Shown here: piece by piece, positions 1 through 8,781 of the stretch
How the letters are laid out: each line of letters opens with the position of its first letter
Position numbering within the stretch: position 1 is the stretch's first letter
NCBI RefSeq assembly: GCF_004343585.1
Contig: NZ_SLYW01000003.1
Span: forward strand, 806,001 to 870,000
Source of the DNA: Neorhizobium sp. JUb45
GTDB taxonomy: Bacteria > Pseudomonadota > Alphaproteobacteria > Rhizobiales > Rhizobiaceae
Direction of reading: 5' to 3'
Length of the DNA stretch: 64,000 nt
Position numbers and translations under genes: made by a program
The notes under the pieces: generated by a model
Database searches by the model: none
What the model saw: the letters and a program-made list of their open reading frames with translations, nothing else
Told to the model about the DNA's origin: nothing

Positions 1-39
1 GTCGTGCAGGGCTTCATCGTGATGCGGAAGCGCGCTCAT
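1..39 (-). CDS. Start of an unidentified gene downstream of pta (partial)
   Basis: Reading the minus strand, an ATG at 39-37 overlaps the pta stop codon (ATGA) and opens a frame running off the window edge. Only 13 codons are visible (MSALPHHDEALHD). The 4-base overlap implies translational coupling and membership of the ackA-pta operon. Too little is present to assign a family; phosphoketolase or enoyl-ACP reductase genes are known neighbours of pta/ackA in rhizobia, but nothing here proves either. Confidence 0.5.
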   Translation of the reverse strand, partial: MSALPHHDEALHD

Positions 40-2177
40 GCGGTGGCAACGCTCTTCACGGCTTCTTGTTCAACGATCTTGGGCGCATCGGCCTGAATGG
101 CCGTCAGTGCGATCGTGAAGACGATGTCATCGACAAGTGCGCCGCGCGACAGGTCGTTGACCGGCTTGCGCAGACCCTGGAGCATCGGGCCGACCGAAAC
201 CACGTCGGCAGAACGCTGCACGGCCTTGTAGGTCGTATTGCCGGTGTTGAGATCGGGGAAGACGAACACGTTGGCGCGACCGGCGACCGGGCTTTCTGGT
301 GCCTTCGAGCGGCCGACGCTTTCGACACTTGCCGCATCGTACTGGATCGGCCCGTCGATCAGCAGGTCGGGGTTCTTGGCGCGGGCGATCTGGGTGGCCT
401 CACGCACCTTGTCCACATCGCCACCGGTGCCGGAGACGCCGGTCGAATAGGAGATCATCGCCACCCTTGGATCGATGCCGAAGGCACGCGCGGTGTCGGA
501 CGACTGAAGCGCGATTTCGGCCAGCTGTTCGGCCGTCGGGTTCGGGTTGATGGCGCAATCGCCGTAAACGAGAACCTGATCCGGCATCAGCATGAAGAAC
601 ACGGAGGAGACGATGCTCTGGCCCGGTTCGGTCTTGATCAGCTGCAGGGCAGGGCGCACCGTGCTGGCGGTCGTGTGGATAGCGCCGGAGACGAGACCAT
701 CGACTTCTCCCACGGCCAGCATCATCGTGCCGAGAACCACGGTGTCTTCCAGCTGCGCCATCGCCTGCGGAGGTGTCATGCCCTTGGATTTGCGAAGCTC
801 CACCATGGCGTCAACATAGTTGGCGCGGATCGCCTGCGGATCGAGGATTTCCAGATCGTCCGGCAGGTCCAGCTTCTGGGCCTTGGCCATCGCATGAATG
901 GTTTCGGGATTGCCGAGCAGCACGCAGCGAGCAATGCGCTTGCGGTGGCAAATGACGGCCGCCTGCAGGGTGCGGGGTTCCTCGCCTTCCGGCAGCACGA
1001 TGCGCTTGTTGGCGCGGCGGGAGAACTCGATCAGCTGATTGCGGAAGCGCGGCGGCGACAGGCGCAATTCGGATGGTGAGCCGATCTTCTGACGCAGCGA
1101 ACGGGTGTCGATATGTTCGGCAATGAACTCGATCACCTGTTCCATATGGCCGCCATCGTCGCGGCTGACATGGTAGCTCAGGTGCGACAGGCGTGATGCC
1201 GTGGCATAGGTGTCGTCCGGGGTCGACAGGATCGGCAACGTGGCCGGCCCGGAGGATGTGATCAGTTCGGCGACCGGCGGGGCGAGAAGCGCGCCGCAGG
1301 TCAAGAGCATGCCGGCGATCGGGATGCCGCGCATATGCGCCAGTGCCGTTGCCAGCGCGATATCGCTGCGGTCACCCGGCATCACCACCAGCGTCATAGG
1401 GCCAAGGCGATCGATGATATTTTCCACCGAGCGGGCGGCAACGACGATCTCGCCGACGCGGATGGCATCCAGATCGTCGCCCTGCTCGACCTTGAGGTCG
1501 AGCGAGGACACGATGTCCGACAGGCGTGGTGCGTTGAGGCTGGGGCGATAGGGGATCGCGCCGATCACCTCGCAATCGCCCATGTCGGCCGCGGCCAGCG
1601 CACCGGTGAGCGCCTGACGATTGGCGGTTTCAGGCAGCTTGTTGACGAGCAGACCTGCAAAATGGTGGTTCGCCTCACGCATGTACTGGCGGCGGGCAAG
1701 TGTGACGGCATCGGTGAGGCGCTTGCCGTCATTGTCGCTGCCGTTGACGACAGGCACGACTTCCGCGCCGAGGCTGCGGGCAATCTCGACATTGAGGCGC
1801 GGTGCAATCTGCAGGTCGGCGAAAGGGATCAGGCCCTCGACCACCACAACATCATGATCGGCGCGCAGCGCTTCCGTCATCGTGGCGACCTCTTCCAGCA
1901 GGAGGTCGAGTTCGCCCTTGCGCAGAAGGTCTTCCGCATAGGCGAAGGCAATCGGCTCCGGCGCTTCCGTCAGGCAAAGCGTGCGGGCGAAGTGGCTGGA
2001 GGTTTCCGTTGTTCGGAGCGTGGAGCCCGGATGTTCGCTTGCCGTCGGCTGCGCAATCGGCTTGACGAAGCCGACCTTCAGGCCGTCGCGCTGCAGGGCG
2101 CGTACGAAACCGAGTGCGACCGAGGTCAGGCCGACGTCTTGCGCCAGTGGCGCCAGGAAGATGACACGTGCCGTCAT
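36..2177 (-). CDS. pta: Phosphate acetyltransferase (long form)
   Basis: Interconverts acetyl-CoA and acetyl phosphate in the cytoplasm; with AckA it forms the acetate overflow and assimilation route. At 713 residues it matches the long enterobacterial form: an N-terminal BioD-like P-loop-type domain (about 1-225), a central DRTGG-type domain, and the catalytic PTA/PTB domain from about residue 375, opening with RANKRIVLPEGEEPRT and including the conserved stretch SYSTGVSG. It lies downstream of ackA on the same strand with a gap of about 120 bp and overlaps the next gene start by 4 bases. In Sinorhizobium meliloti the equivalent operon is known to respond to phosphate starvation through PhoB; I found no convincing Pho box here but did find an FNR box upstream. 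Confidence 0.95.
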   Translation of the reverse strand: MTARVIFLAPLAQDVGLTSVALGFVRALQRDGLKVGFVKPIAQPTASEHPGSTLRTTETSSHFARTLCLTEAPEPIAFAYAEDLLRKGELDLLLEEVATMTEALRADHDVVVVEGLIPFADLQIAPRLNVEIARSLGAEVVPVVNGSDNDGKRLTDAVTLARRQYMREANHHFAGLLVNKLPETANRQALTGALAAADMGDCEVIGAIPYRPSLNAPRLSDIVSSLDLKVEQGDDLDAIRVGEIVVAARSVENIIDRLGPMTLVVMPGDRSDIALATALAHMRGIPIAGMLLTCGALLAPPVAELITSSGPATLPILSTPDDTYATASRLSHLSYHVSRDDGGHMEQVIEFIAEHIDTRSLRQKIGSPSELRLSPPRFRNQLIEFSRRANKRIVLPEGEEPRTLQAAVICHRKRIARCVLLGNPETIHAMAKAQKLDLPDDLEILDPQAIRANYVDAMVELRKSKGMTPPQAMAQLEDTVVLGTMMLAVGEVDGLVSGAIHTTASTVRPALQLIKTEPGQSIVSSVFFMLMPDQVLVYGDCAINPNPTAEQLAEIALQSSDTARAFGIDPRVAMISYSTGVSGTGGDVDKVREATQIARAKNPDLLIDGPIQYDAASVESVGRSKAPESPVAGRANVFVFPDLNTGNTTYKAVQRSADVVSVGPMLQGLRKPVNDLSRGALVDDIVFTIALTAIQADAPKIVEQEAVKSVATA

Positions 2178-2294
2178 GAACTTTAGCCTTTCGATAAAAT
2201 CTGTCTGTTCCGGCGAAGCCGGGGAAAATGCATTTTTTGCAGGCGCCCGATCCCGATATGAGCCGGGCGCCGTGATCGTATGGACGTGGGTCGC

Positions 2295-3509
2295 TCAGCC
2301 GGCCTTGCGGATTTCCTGGCCGATGTAGGGGCGCGCCTCGTTGGCGATTGCCCATTCCTCGTTGGTGGCGATGACGGCTGCGACGGCTGCGGAACCTGCA
2401 GCACTGATGACGCCGCAACGCCCGCCGAACATGCCGCCATTGGTGGTTTCGTCGAGCTTGATGCCAAGCGTTGCCAGACGCGCGATGGTCTTGGCACGCA
2501 CGAAGGACGAATTCTCGCCGATGCCGCCGGTGAAGATCACGGCATCAAGGCGCGGCAGCGAGGTGGCGAGGCCACCGATATAACGGGCAAGGCGATGAAC
2601 CATGACGTTCATGGCGAGGATCGCACCCTCATGACCTTCGCCCGCCGCACTTTCCAGCGTGCGGCAATCATTGGACAGGCTGGAAAGGCCGAGAAGACCG
2701 CTCTTGCGGTTCAGCAGTGCGTCGAGATCGTCGATCGACAGCTTGTCCTGACGGGCGATATGGAAAATTGCGCCGGGGTCGATGTCGCCGGAACGGGTGC
2801 CCATGACCAGACCTTCAAGCGGCGTCAGGCCCATGGAGGTGTCGACGCTTTCGCCGTTGAGAACCGCAGTCGCGGACGAGCCGTTGCCGAGATGGGCGAT
2901 GACAAGGCCGTGGTTCTCGGGGTCGAGGCCCAGCAGTTCGACGGCTTCCTTGGCGACGAAACCGTGGCTGGTGCCGTGGAAACCGTAGCGACGAACGCCG
3001 GCCTCACGATATTCATGCGGGATCGCGTAAGTATGGGCGGCCTGGGGAATGGTCATGTGGAAGGATGTGTCGAACACCGCCACATGCGGTACCCAACCCA
3101 GCACTTCCATTGCAACCTTCACGCCAAGCACATTGGCCGGATTGTGCAGCGGGGCGAGGTAGGAGAGTGCTTCGATCTCGCCAAGAACCTCGGCATCGAG
3201 GCGGGTGGCTTGCACAAAACGCTCGCCACCATGGACGATGCGGTGGCCGACCGCGCCGATGGCATCCAGAAGACCGCGCTCCTTTAGTTCTGCCATCAGG
3301 CGGCGCAGCGCCGCATCGTGGCTGCCGCCATCGAGCGCAATGGTTATCTTGGCGTCATTTTCCTTGAGGATCAGCCGGCTTTCCGCCTGGCCGAGATTTT
3401 CCGCCAGACCCGACAGAATGGCGGAACGGTCGGTTCCGGCAAACAGACTGAACTTCAGCGACGAACTGCCGCAATTGATAACCAGTACATGCGTACGATC
3501 TTCGGCCAT
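2295..3509 (-). CDS. ackA: Acetate kinase
   Basis: Transfers phosphate between ATP and acetate to make acetyl phosphate. The 404-residue frame carries the ASKHA-fold motifs in order: NCGSSSLKFSLF near the N terminus, RIVHGG, FDTSFHMTIP, HLGNGSSATA, TRSGDIDPG, FTGGIGENS and, near the end, NEEWAIANE. The start is placed at ATG 3509 (MAEDRTHVLVINCGSS) because this aligns with family N termini; the longer open frame upstream to 3602 has no family similarity. It lies upstream of pta and probably shares its transcript. About 100 bp separate it from the preceding small ORF and contain a GC-rich hairpin. Confidence 0.95.
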   Translation of the reverse strand: MAEDRTHVLVINCGSSSLKFSLFAGTDRSAILSGLAENLGQAESRLILKENDAKITIALDGGSHDAALRRLMAELKERGLLDAIGAVGHRIVHGGERFVQATRLDAEVLGEIEALSYLAPLHNPANVLGVKVAMEVLGWVPHVAVFDTSFHMTIPQAAHTYAIPHEYREAGVRRYGFHGTSHGFVAKEAVELLGLDPENHGLVIAHLGNGSSATAVLNGESVDTSMGLTPLEGLVMGTRSGDIDPGAIFHIARQDKLSIDDLDALLNRKSGLLGLSSLSNDCRTLESAAGEGHEGAILAMNVMVHRLARYIGGLATSLPRLDAVIFTGGIGENSSFVRAKTIARLATLGIKLDETTNGGMFGGRCGVISAAGSAAVAAVIATNEEWAIANEARPYIGQEIRKAG

Positions 3510-3539
3510 GCATAAATTTCCTTGTAAAATAGTCTCTTG

Positions 3540-3600
3540 GTCTGTGGAAACAACGAGGCGGCCTCGAAGGCTTTGAAATGTCGGCCGCCCGGCTTTTTTC
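3540..3600 (+). terminator. GC hairpin followed by T-tract, ackA leader
   Basis: On the plus strand GGCGGCC (about 3558-3564) pairs with GGCCGCC (about 3583-3589), followed by GGCTTTTTT. The T-run orients it as a plus-strand terminator, although no plus-strand gene is visible upstream. On the minus strand the same sequence is a hairpin in the leader between the 111-residue ORF and ackA, and could set the ratio of the two. Confidence 0.35.
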
Positions 3601-3609
3601 AAGCGCTGG

Positions 3610-3945
3610 TCAGGCTGCGGACGGAATTCGCTCGCTATCGAAGGCGGCTGCGATCTGCCCGTCGATCAGGAAGCCATCGAATTCGACGAAATTCGAACTG
3701 TCATCGGCATCTGGTGACGTCGTCGCATGAAGCGCATCGAAAGCGGGCTGGTCGGCGGAACTGAAAGACTGGGCTGCAACCGCCTGCGTTGCGGGAATCG
3801 CCCATCGGCGCGCCAGAAAAACTTGCCCCGCGAGAGCTTTCGCAGCGTTTGTGTCAGGCGTTTCGCAACGGCCTGCATCGCTGTCGGGGATGTAACTCTG
3901 CAGCCGGGGCTGTGTCAGAGGAAACCGGTCGGAAAGGATGCCCAT
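3610..3945 (-). CDS. Hypothetical protein, 111 residues
   Basis: A small ORF on the ackA-pta strand, starting about 120 bp below a perfect FNR/FixK box and ending about 100 bp before ackA. I do not recognise the family. The product is soluble-looking, rich in Ala, Asp and Ser, with an acidic middle section (DADDSSNFVEFDGF) and no signal peptide or membrane segment. The upstream AGAAAGAC is only a poor ribosome binding site. Its position argues that it is the first gene of the operon; if it is not translated, the stretch is simply a long ackA leader. Confidence 0.35.
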   Translation of the reverse strand: MGILSDRFPLTQPRLQSYIPDSDAGRCETPDTNAAKALAGQVFLARRWAIPATQAVAAQSFSSADQPAFDALHATTSPDADDSSNFVEFDGFLIDGQIAAAFDSERIPSAA

Positions 3946-4032
3946 CTGTCTGTCTTTCTGTAAGGCACGTGGTCAAGGCTCCTCCTCCCCACGGCCCGAC
4001 ATCGAAACATCCGGCCGTGTGCTTCATTCGCG

Positions 4033-4038
4033 ATCCTA
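4033..4038 (-). promoter_or_regulatory. Possible -10 element of the ackA-pta operon
   Basis: Read on the minus strand this is TAGGAT. Its centre is 31 bases from the centre of the FNR box at 4060-4073, which would put the box at about -41.5, the classical position for FNR class II activation. Confidence 0.4.
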
Positions 4039-4059
4039 AAGACGTCATCGGTGCAGGCA

Positions 4060-4073
4060 TTGATCACGATCAA
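4060..4073. promoter_or_regulatory. FNR/FixK box
   Basis: TTGATCACGATCAA is a perfect match to the FNR-family consensus TTGAT-N4-ATCAA. It lies between the minus-strand operon (small ORF, ackA, pta) and the plus-strand P1 peptidase gene. The spacing to a minus-strand -10-like TAGGAT fits activation of the acetate operon under low oxygen. In rhizobia the candidate regulators are FnrN or FixK. Confidence 0.75.
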
Positions 4074-4290
4074 CGGCCCGTCGCGGCGTCATGCCGCAAT
4101 GATACCACCCGTTTGGTAATCGGCAAATTAATATGAGTTATATGATCAAGTATTGATGCGCTGGCAGGTTTTGCCTCTCCGCCGCAGCGCGGATGTTGCA
4201 AAGCCGGCATGAAACTATTCCGTTTTTGTTGTGCCCGCGGGCGCTGCACTCAAGTAGGCTTGCCGCAATTCGAGACTGGAACCTTACGCG
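4074..4290. other. Leader region of the P1 peptidase gene
   Basis: About 215 bp between the FNR box and the peptidase start. It includes an AT-rich patch (about 4121-4155: GGCAAATTAATATGAGTTAT) that may hold the plus-strand promoter. Nothing else recognisable is seen. Confidence 0.3.
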
Positions 4291-5340
4291 ATGACCTTGG
4301 AAAACCGCATGCGTCTGCGTGCGCTGGGCATGTCTATCGGCCATTACGAAACCGGCGCGTTGAACGCGATCACGGACGTTGCGGGCGTGGCTGTCGGTCA
4401 TGTGACCTGCATTGAAGGAGACCGCACGCGAACCGGCGCGACGGCCATTTTGCCGCATGACGGCAATCTGTTTCAGGACAAGGTTCCGGCGGCGCTCGCC
4501 GTCTTCAACGGCTTTGGCAAATTCGCCGGTTCGACCCAGATTGCCGAACTGGGTGAGATCGAGACGCCGATCCTTCTGACCAACACGCTTGGGGTCGGGC
4601 GTGCCATCGAAGCCATCAATCGCCATACGCTGGCGCAGGTCGGCAATGAACGTGTCGTTTCACTGAATGCCGTCGTCGGCGAAACCAACGATTCCCGCCT
4701 GAACGATATTCGTGCTGCTCGTCCAACTGTCGATGAAATGTCGCAGGCACTTGCTGCTGCAAAGGTCGGCCCTGTGGAGGAGGGCGCCATCGGCGCCGGG
4801 ACCGGCACGGTCGCCTTCGGTCTCAAGGGCGGCATCGGCAGCAGTTCGCGGGTCGTCTCCACCGCTGGCGAAACCTATACGATCGGCGTTCTCGTTCAGT
4901 CGAACTATGGCGGCAAGCTGATGGTGGCCGGTCAGCCTTATGAGGCAGACGGCGCACATGACAAGGACGGCTCGATCGTGATGATTGTCGCGACCGACGC
5001 GCCGTTGTGCTCGCGCAATCTCAAGCGTCTCGCGGAGCGCTGTTTTGGCGGCTTGGCGCGCACCGGGGCGGCGCTCAGCAACGGATCGGGTGATTACGCG
5101 CTGGCGTTTTCCACGGCCGAACAGGTTCGCCGCACGCCGGAGCGTCGCAAGGCGGTCGCCAGCTATCCGGTTCTTTCCAATGATGTCGTTTCGCCGCTGT
5201 TCGAAGCCGTCATCGAAGCCAGCGAGGAAGCCATCCTCAACTCGATGACCATGGCGACGACGACCCACGGCTACAATGCCGGCACGAACAAGCCTTCGAC
5301 AATCCAAGCCATTTCGCTCGACGCTCTCAAGCGCCGTTGA
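4291..5340 (+). CDS. P1-family peptidase (DmpA-type L-aminopeptidase/D-esterase)
   Basis: A self-processing N-terminal-nucleophile hydrolase. DmpA of Ochrobactrum anthropi, the family reference, releases N-terminal residues from peptides and also acts on D-alanine amides and esters. The 349-residue sequence has the family start (MSIGHYETGALNAITDVAGVAVGH), the GAxGAGTGT stretch near 167-173 and the cleavage site DKDGSIVMIVATDAP, where Ser228 after Gly227 becomes the catalytic nucleophile of the beta chain. No signal peptide is visible, so it is cytoplasmic. Its stop lies 29 bases before the D-amino acid aminotransferase start, so the two are probably one operon: peptide to D-amino acid to keto acid. 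Confidence 0.85.
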   Translation: MTLENRMRLRALGMSIGHYETGALNAITDVAGVAVGHVTCIEGDRTRTGATAILPHDGNLFQDKVPAALAVFNGFGKFAGSTQIAELGEIETPILLTNTLGVGRAIEAINRHTLAQVGNERVVSLNAVVGETNDSRLNDIRAARPTVDEMSQALAAAKVGPVEEGAIGAGTGTVAFGLKGGIGSSSRVVSTAGETYTIGVLVQSNYGGKLMVAGQPYEADGAHDKDGSIVMIVATDAPLCSRNLKRLAERCFGGLARTGAALSNGSGDYALAFSTAEQVRRTPERRKAVASYPVLSNDVVSPLFEAVIEASEEAILNSMTMATTTHGYNAGTNKPSTIQAISLDALKRR

Positions 5341-5369
5341 TCATATCTGAAAATTCGCACGGAGTTCCC

Positions 5370-6236
5370 ATGCCTGCCGCAACGCCTCGCACCGTTTATC
5401 TCAACGGCGCCTTCCTGCCCGAAAACGAAGCGCATATCTCGATCTTTGATCGCGGTTTCCTGTTCGGCGACGGCATTTATGAAGTCACGGCGGTGCTGGA
5501 CGGCAAGCTGATTGACAGCCCGCTGCATATGGCGCGCCTGGAGCGCAGTGTGCGGGAAATCGGTGGCCATCTGCCGATCACAACGGACGAGATCGTTGCC
5601 ATCGAAAAGCGTCTGGTCGAAGACAACAAGCTGACCGAAGGCGTGATCTACCTGCAATACACGCGTGGCGCCGAAGACCGCAATTTCCTCTATTCGGAAA
5701 ATCTCGAGCCGACGCTTCTGCTCTTCACGCAGGAAAAGACGCTGGAACATGTCGCGGCCGTTGAGAAGGGCCTGAAGGTCAAGGTCGTGCCGGACCAGCG
5801 CTGGGAACGTCGCGACATCAAGACCGTCTGCCTGCTGCCGCAGGTTCTGGCCAAGCGTATCGCCAAGGCCGAAGGCTGCGATGAAGCCTGGATGGTGGAA
5901 GACGGTTTTGTCACCGAAGGCGCGTCGTCGACGGCCTATATCATCACCCATGACGACAAGATCGTCACCCGTGGCAATGGCACGGCCATCCTGCCGGGCT
6001 GCACGCGTCTCGCCGTTCTCGATCTTGCCCGCGAACAGGGCCTGACCATCGAGGAGCGTCCGTTCACGGTGGAAGAAGCGATGGCGGCGCGCGAAGCCTG
6101 CCTCACCAGCGCATCCAACTTCATCGTGCCGATCACCTTTATCGACGGCAAGCCGGTCGGTGATGGCAAGGCCGGCCCGATGTTCCAGCGCCTGCGCACG
6201 CTTTACATGGACAATGCCCGCCGCACGGCGGTCTGA
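5370..6236 (+). CDS. dat: D-amino acid aminotransferase (D-alanine transaminase type)
   Basis: A PLP fold-type IV transaminase that exchanges the amino group of D-amino acids with a 2-keto acid. The 288-residue protein resembles Bacillus D-amino acid aminotransferase throughout: SIFDRGFLFGDGIYEV near residues 24-39, and the PLP lysine in RRDIKTVCLLPQVLAK (Lys151), the typical DIK(S/T) context of the D-specific branch. The ATG at 5370 has GGAG five bases upstream; the open frame extends back into the peptidase gene but has no better start. Branched-chain aminotransferase and aminodeoxychorismate lyase are relatives, but the DIK-LLP context favours D-amino acids. Confidence 0.85.
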   Translation: MPAATPRTVYLNGAFLPENEAHISIFDRGFLFGDGIYEVTAVLDGKLIDSPLHMARLERSVREIGGHLPITTDEIVAIEKRLVEDNKLTEGVIYLQYTRGAEDRNFLYSENLEPTLLLFTQEKTLEHVAAVEKGLKVKVVPDQRWERRDIKTVCLLPQVLAKRIAKAEGCDEAWMVEDGFVTEGASSTAYIITHDDKIVTRGNGTAILPGCTRLAVLDLAREQGLTIEERPFTVEEAMAAREACLTSASNFIVPITFIDGKPVGDGKAGPMFQRLRTLYMDNARRTAV

Positions 6237-6246
6237 TTTTCAGGAA

Positions 6247-6291
6247 TTCGTATCGCTTCAGGAAACAATCCCCGTTTTGAAGCGGTACGAA
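6247..6291. terminator. Bidirectional terminator between convergent genes
   Basis: A 14-bp stem (TTCGTATCGCTTCA at 6247-6260 with TGAAGCGGTACGAA at 6278-6291, one G-U pair) fills the gap between the plus-strand aminotransferase and the minus-strand LysR gene. Confidence 0.65.
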
Positions 6292-6292
6292 A

Positions 6293-7189
6293 TTAGCCGG
6301 CGGCCACAACATCCCAGATTTTTCTGACGATGGGTCGCCGGTTTTCTTTTGACCGGTAAAGCCGGATCTCCACCTCGATATCCCATTCGGTTTCTGCCGC
6401 GCGCACCAGCCGGCCATCCGCCAGTTCTGCGTTGATGAGGCTTTCCGGTATCCAGGCCAGTCCCCAACCCGATAGCGCCATGGCTTTCAGGCCGACCGAA
6501 TGGCTGCCGACATGCACGCGGTTGTCCGTCGGCAGGCGTGAGGCAAATGCGCCGGCCACCAGCTGGCCGAAAAACGACGTCTTCTGATAACTGACATGGG
6601 AAAATCCCGGCTCCAGCTCGTGCTGTGGCCGGCCATCCGCATCCGGCACACTGACGGGAATGATGGTTTCGGCACCAAGCGTGTGATGTTCGAACTGCGG
6701 ATCGAGCAGCATCGGCACATGCAGGTTCTGATAGGTCAGCAGAAAATCGGAATCGCCGTCGATCAGCGAATTGAGATTTTCGTCCATGCTGCCCGAGTCG
6801 GGGCGCATATGCGACACGAGCGGTCCCAGCTTGCCGCGCAGATCGCTCAGCCAATCGGGAAAGAAGGTGAAGGACAGCGTGTGCAGCGCCGTCAGTGTGA
6901 CAGTTCGGGCATCATTGCCCTCTTCGTGCTGCAGGTTGCGGCGCGCCTGATAGAGACCTTGCAGCGTCTGTTCGGCGATCGGCACGAAACGTTTGCCGGC
7001 TTCGGTGAGGCGTGAGGGATAGGTGGCACGGTCGATCAGGCTGGTGCCGACCCAGGCTTCCAGCTGCCGGATGCGGCGGCTGAAGGCGGATTGGGTGACG
7101 TTGCGCTCGTCCGCTGCCTTGGAAAAGTTCAGCGTCTGGGCGAGCGCCAGAAAATCTTCAAGCCATTTGACTTCCACCGAACACTCCAA
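6293..7189 (-). CDS. LysR-family transcriptional regulator
   Basis: 298 residues: N-terminal winged helix-turn-helix (LNFSKAADERNVTQSAFSRRIRQLEAWVG, about 17-45) followed by a periplasmic-binding-like effector domain. It lies 50 bp downstream of, and on the same strand as, the D-aminopeptidase gene and the peptide transporter, so it is a reasonable local regulator of the peptide cluster. A dyad CGCATA-N3-TATGCG between oppA and the dipeptidase gene is a candidate target. The effector is unknown. Confidence 0.85.
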   Translation of the reverse strand: MECSVEVKWLEDFLALAQTLNFSKAADERNVTQSAFSRRIRQLEAWVGTSLIDRATYPSRLTEAGKRFVPIAEQTLQGLYQARRNLQHEEGNDARTVTLTALHTLSFTFFPDWLSDLRGKLGPLVSHMRPDSGSMDENLNSLIDGDSDFLLTYQNLHVPMLLDPQFEHHTLGAETIIPVSVPDADGRPQHELEPGFSHVSYQKTSFFGQLVAGAFASRLPTDNRVHVGSHSVGLKAMALSGWGLAWIPESLINAELADGRLVRAAETEWDIEVEIRLYRSKENRRPIVRKIWDVVAAG

Positions 7190-7239
7190 AACAAAACCGG
7201 CTGCGGTTTTTCATTGGTCCGATTGGTGGCAAAATGCAA

Positions 7240-8739
7240 TCACGCGTCTCGGCTATATTCGATCATTCGTGCGCGAGACAGAACCAGTTCGACCTGGTTT
7301 TCGGCAAGAACGTGCAGGCAGACGCGCTTGGTCCAGGGGCCGTCCTTCAGCGTGAACAGGAAGCGTCCACCGCCCAAAACCGTGAGCGGCATGCGGTGAC
7401 GAACCGGCCCGACGCCCATGACGACGGCATCGCCATCGATCTCGAAATAGGCGCCTTCATCGGAGAACCAGCGGCCGGCAAGCGTGGCTGGTACACCTGT
7501 GTCGACGGCGGGCAGGAACTTGCGTGGCGGATGGCCGATCTGGCCGACGATCGCATCGCCCTCCATCTTCAGGCGCATCGGCGACGAGGCGGAGAAGGAC
7601 GAAACGTAACCGTCAACATCTTCATAAGCGGTATCGTCGGCGTCGAGCCAGGTGACGGTCGATCCCTTGACCTCGATCCAGAAGGGACCGGTTTCGGTGA
7701 CGTAGAGACCATCGCTCAGGGCAGGGGCCGCGACGGGTAGGGCGAGATCGAACAGGGCAGCCATGGCTTCCTGTGCGATCTTGTTGCCATTGGTGTCTTC
7801 GCGGTTGGAGACGATGACGAAACCGCTTTTGCTTGTCTGGTCGATGAGGAAATAGGTCTTGTAACCCGGATGCGAACCGCCATGGCCGGTGAATTCGCGA
7901 CCACCGAGGACGGTGCGGCGCAGGCCGAGGCCGTAACCGCTTTCGGAGCCGTCGGCCAAGGCACGTGGTGCCGCGAGATTGTCGAGAATACCGGCGAGCG
8001 ATCCCTCGCCGAGAGTCAGGGCACGCACCCAATTGGCAAGGCTGGTGGCGCTGCCGGTCATGCTGCCGGAGGCGGAGATATGCAGACCGGCGGCCGAGAG
8101 TTGCCATTTTTCGCCGTCGTGCCAGTAACCGGGTACAAGGCCGGCAACGGCATCGTTCCAGACATCCGGGGCGTCGAGCGTGGCATCGGCTTTTGCGCCG
8201 GCATCGCGGATGAAATCGCGGAAGAACAGGCCCTTGCGCTCAAGTGCTGTTTCAACGAGGCGGTAGCCGGTGTTGGAATAGGAAACTTCGGTGCCGGCCT
8301 CGTAGTTCAGGCGCGTCTGGCGGGCCAGAAATTCCATCAACGGGCCGGCCTTGGTTTCGGTGTAGACCGAAAGACCGAGCAGGGAGAGGCATTCGCGCGT
8401 GTCCGGCAGACCGCCGCTCATGTCCAGCGCACGTCCGACGGTGACGCTTGCCATCGGCTCCTGCAATTCGGGCAGATGCTGGCCGAGCGTGTCTTCGAGG
8501 GAGATTGCTTCAGGATGCGACAAGACCATGGCGCAAAAAGCGTGTTTGGTGACGGAGGCGTAGCGCACCACCGTATCGGCGGAGAAGGGCGCCATGGTCG
8601 AGAGGTTCTCGACGCCACCGACTTCTGCGAAGCGGATGCCATTGGCATCGAAACCGATCACGGCGCCGCCGGGCTGGTCGCTGCCCCATGCGCCGGTAAA
8701 CTTCCTGGCGGTTTCCTGTGCTTTTTCCCAGTTGGCCAT
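7240..8739 (-). CDS. dap: S12 serine hydrolase, D-aminopeptidase-like
   Basis: A penicillin-recognising enzyme related to Ochrobactrum anthropi D-aminopeptidase, which removes N-terminal D-amino acids from peptides. The 499 residues contain the SxxK motif SVTK (Ser62, Lys65, the same number as the reference nucleophile), YSN at about 154 and HGG as the third motif, followed by a long C-terminal part of beta-rich appearance, as in DAP. Start placed at ATG 8739 (MANWEKAQETARKF); the longer frame runs into the repeat at 8782. No signal peptide. Its neighbours are a peptide importer and D-amino acid aminotransferase. An esterase or beta-lactamase-like role cannot be ruled out from sequence alone. 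Confidence 0.8.
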   Translation of the reverse strand: MANWEKAQETARKFTGAWGSDQPGGAVIGFDANGIRFAEVGGVENLSTMAPFSADTVVRYASVTKHAFCAMVLSHPEAISLEDTLGQHLPELQEPMASVTVGRALDMSGGLPDTRECLSLLGLSVYTETKAGPLMEFLARQTRLNYEAGTEVSYSNTGYRLVETALERKGLFFRDFIRDAGAKADATLDAPDVWNDAVAGLVPGYWHDGEKWQLSAAGLHISASGSMTGSATSLANWVRALTLGEGSLAGILDNLAAPRALADGSESGYGLGLRRTVLGGREFTGHGGSHPGYKTYFLIDQTSKSGFVIVSNREDTNGNKIAQEAMAALFDLALPVAAPALSDGLYVTETGPFWIEVKGSTVTWLDADDTAYEDVDGYVSSFSASSPMRLKMEGDAIVGQIGHPPRKFLPAVDTGVPATLAGRWFSDEGAYFEIDGDAVVMGVGPVRHRMPLTVLGGGRFLFTLKDGPWTKRVCLHVLAENQVELVLSRARMIEYSRDA

Positions 8740-8781
8740 CGATGTCTCACTTCTCCAATGACGAGAATTGAACCTCTCCCA

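Noticed and set aside
66-1079. 337-codon plus-strand ORF opposite pta
   Set aside because: Low-complexity mirror of a highly conserved enzyme gene; no family features, a typical antisense shadow in GC-rich DNA.
3946-4059. Pho box expected before ackA by analogy with S. meliloti
   Set aside because: I found no 7-4-7 CTGTCAT-like arrangement on the minus strand here; only the FNR box is convincing.
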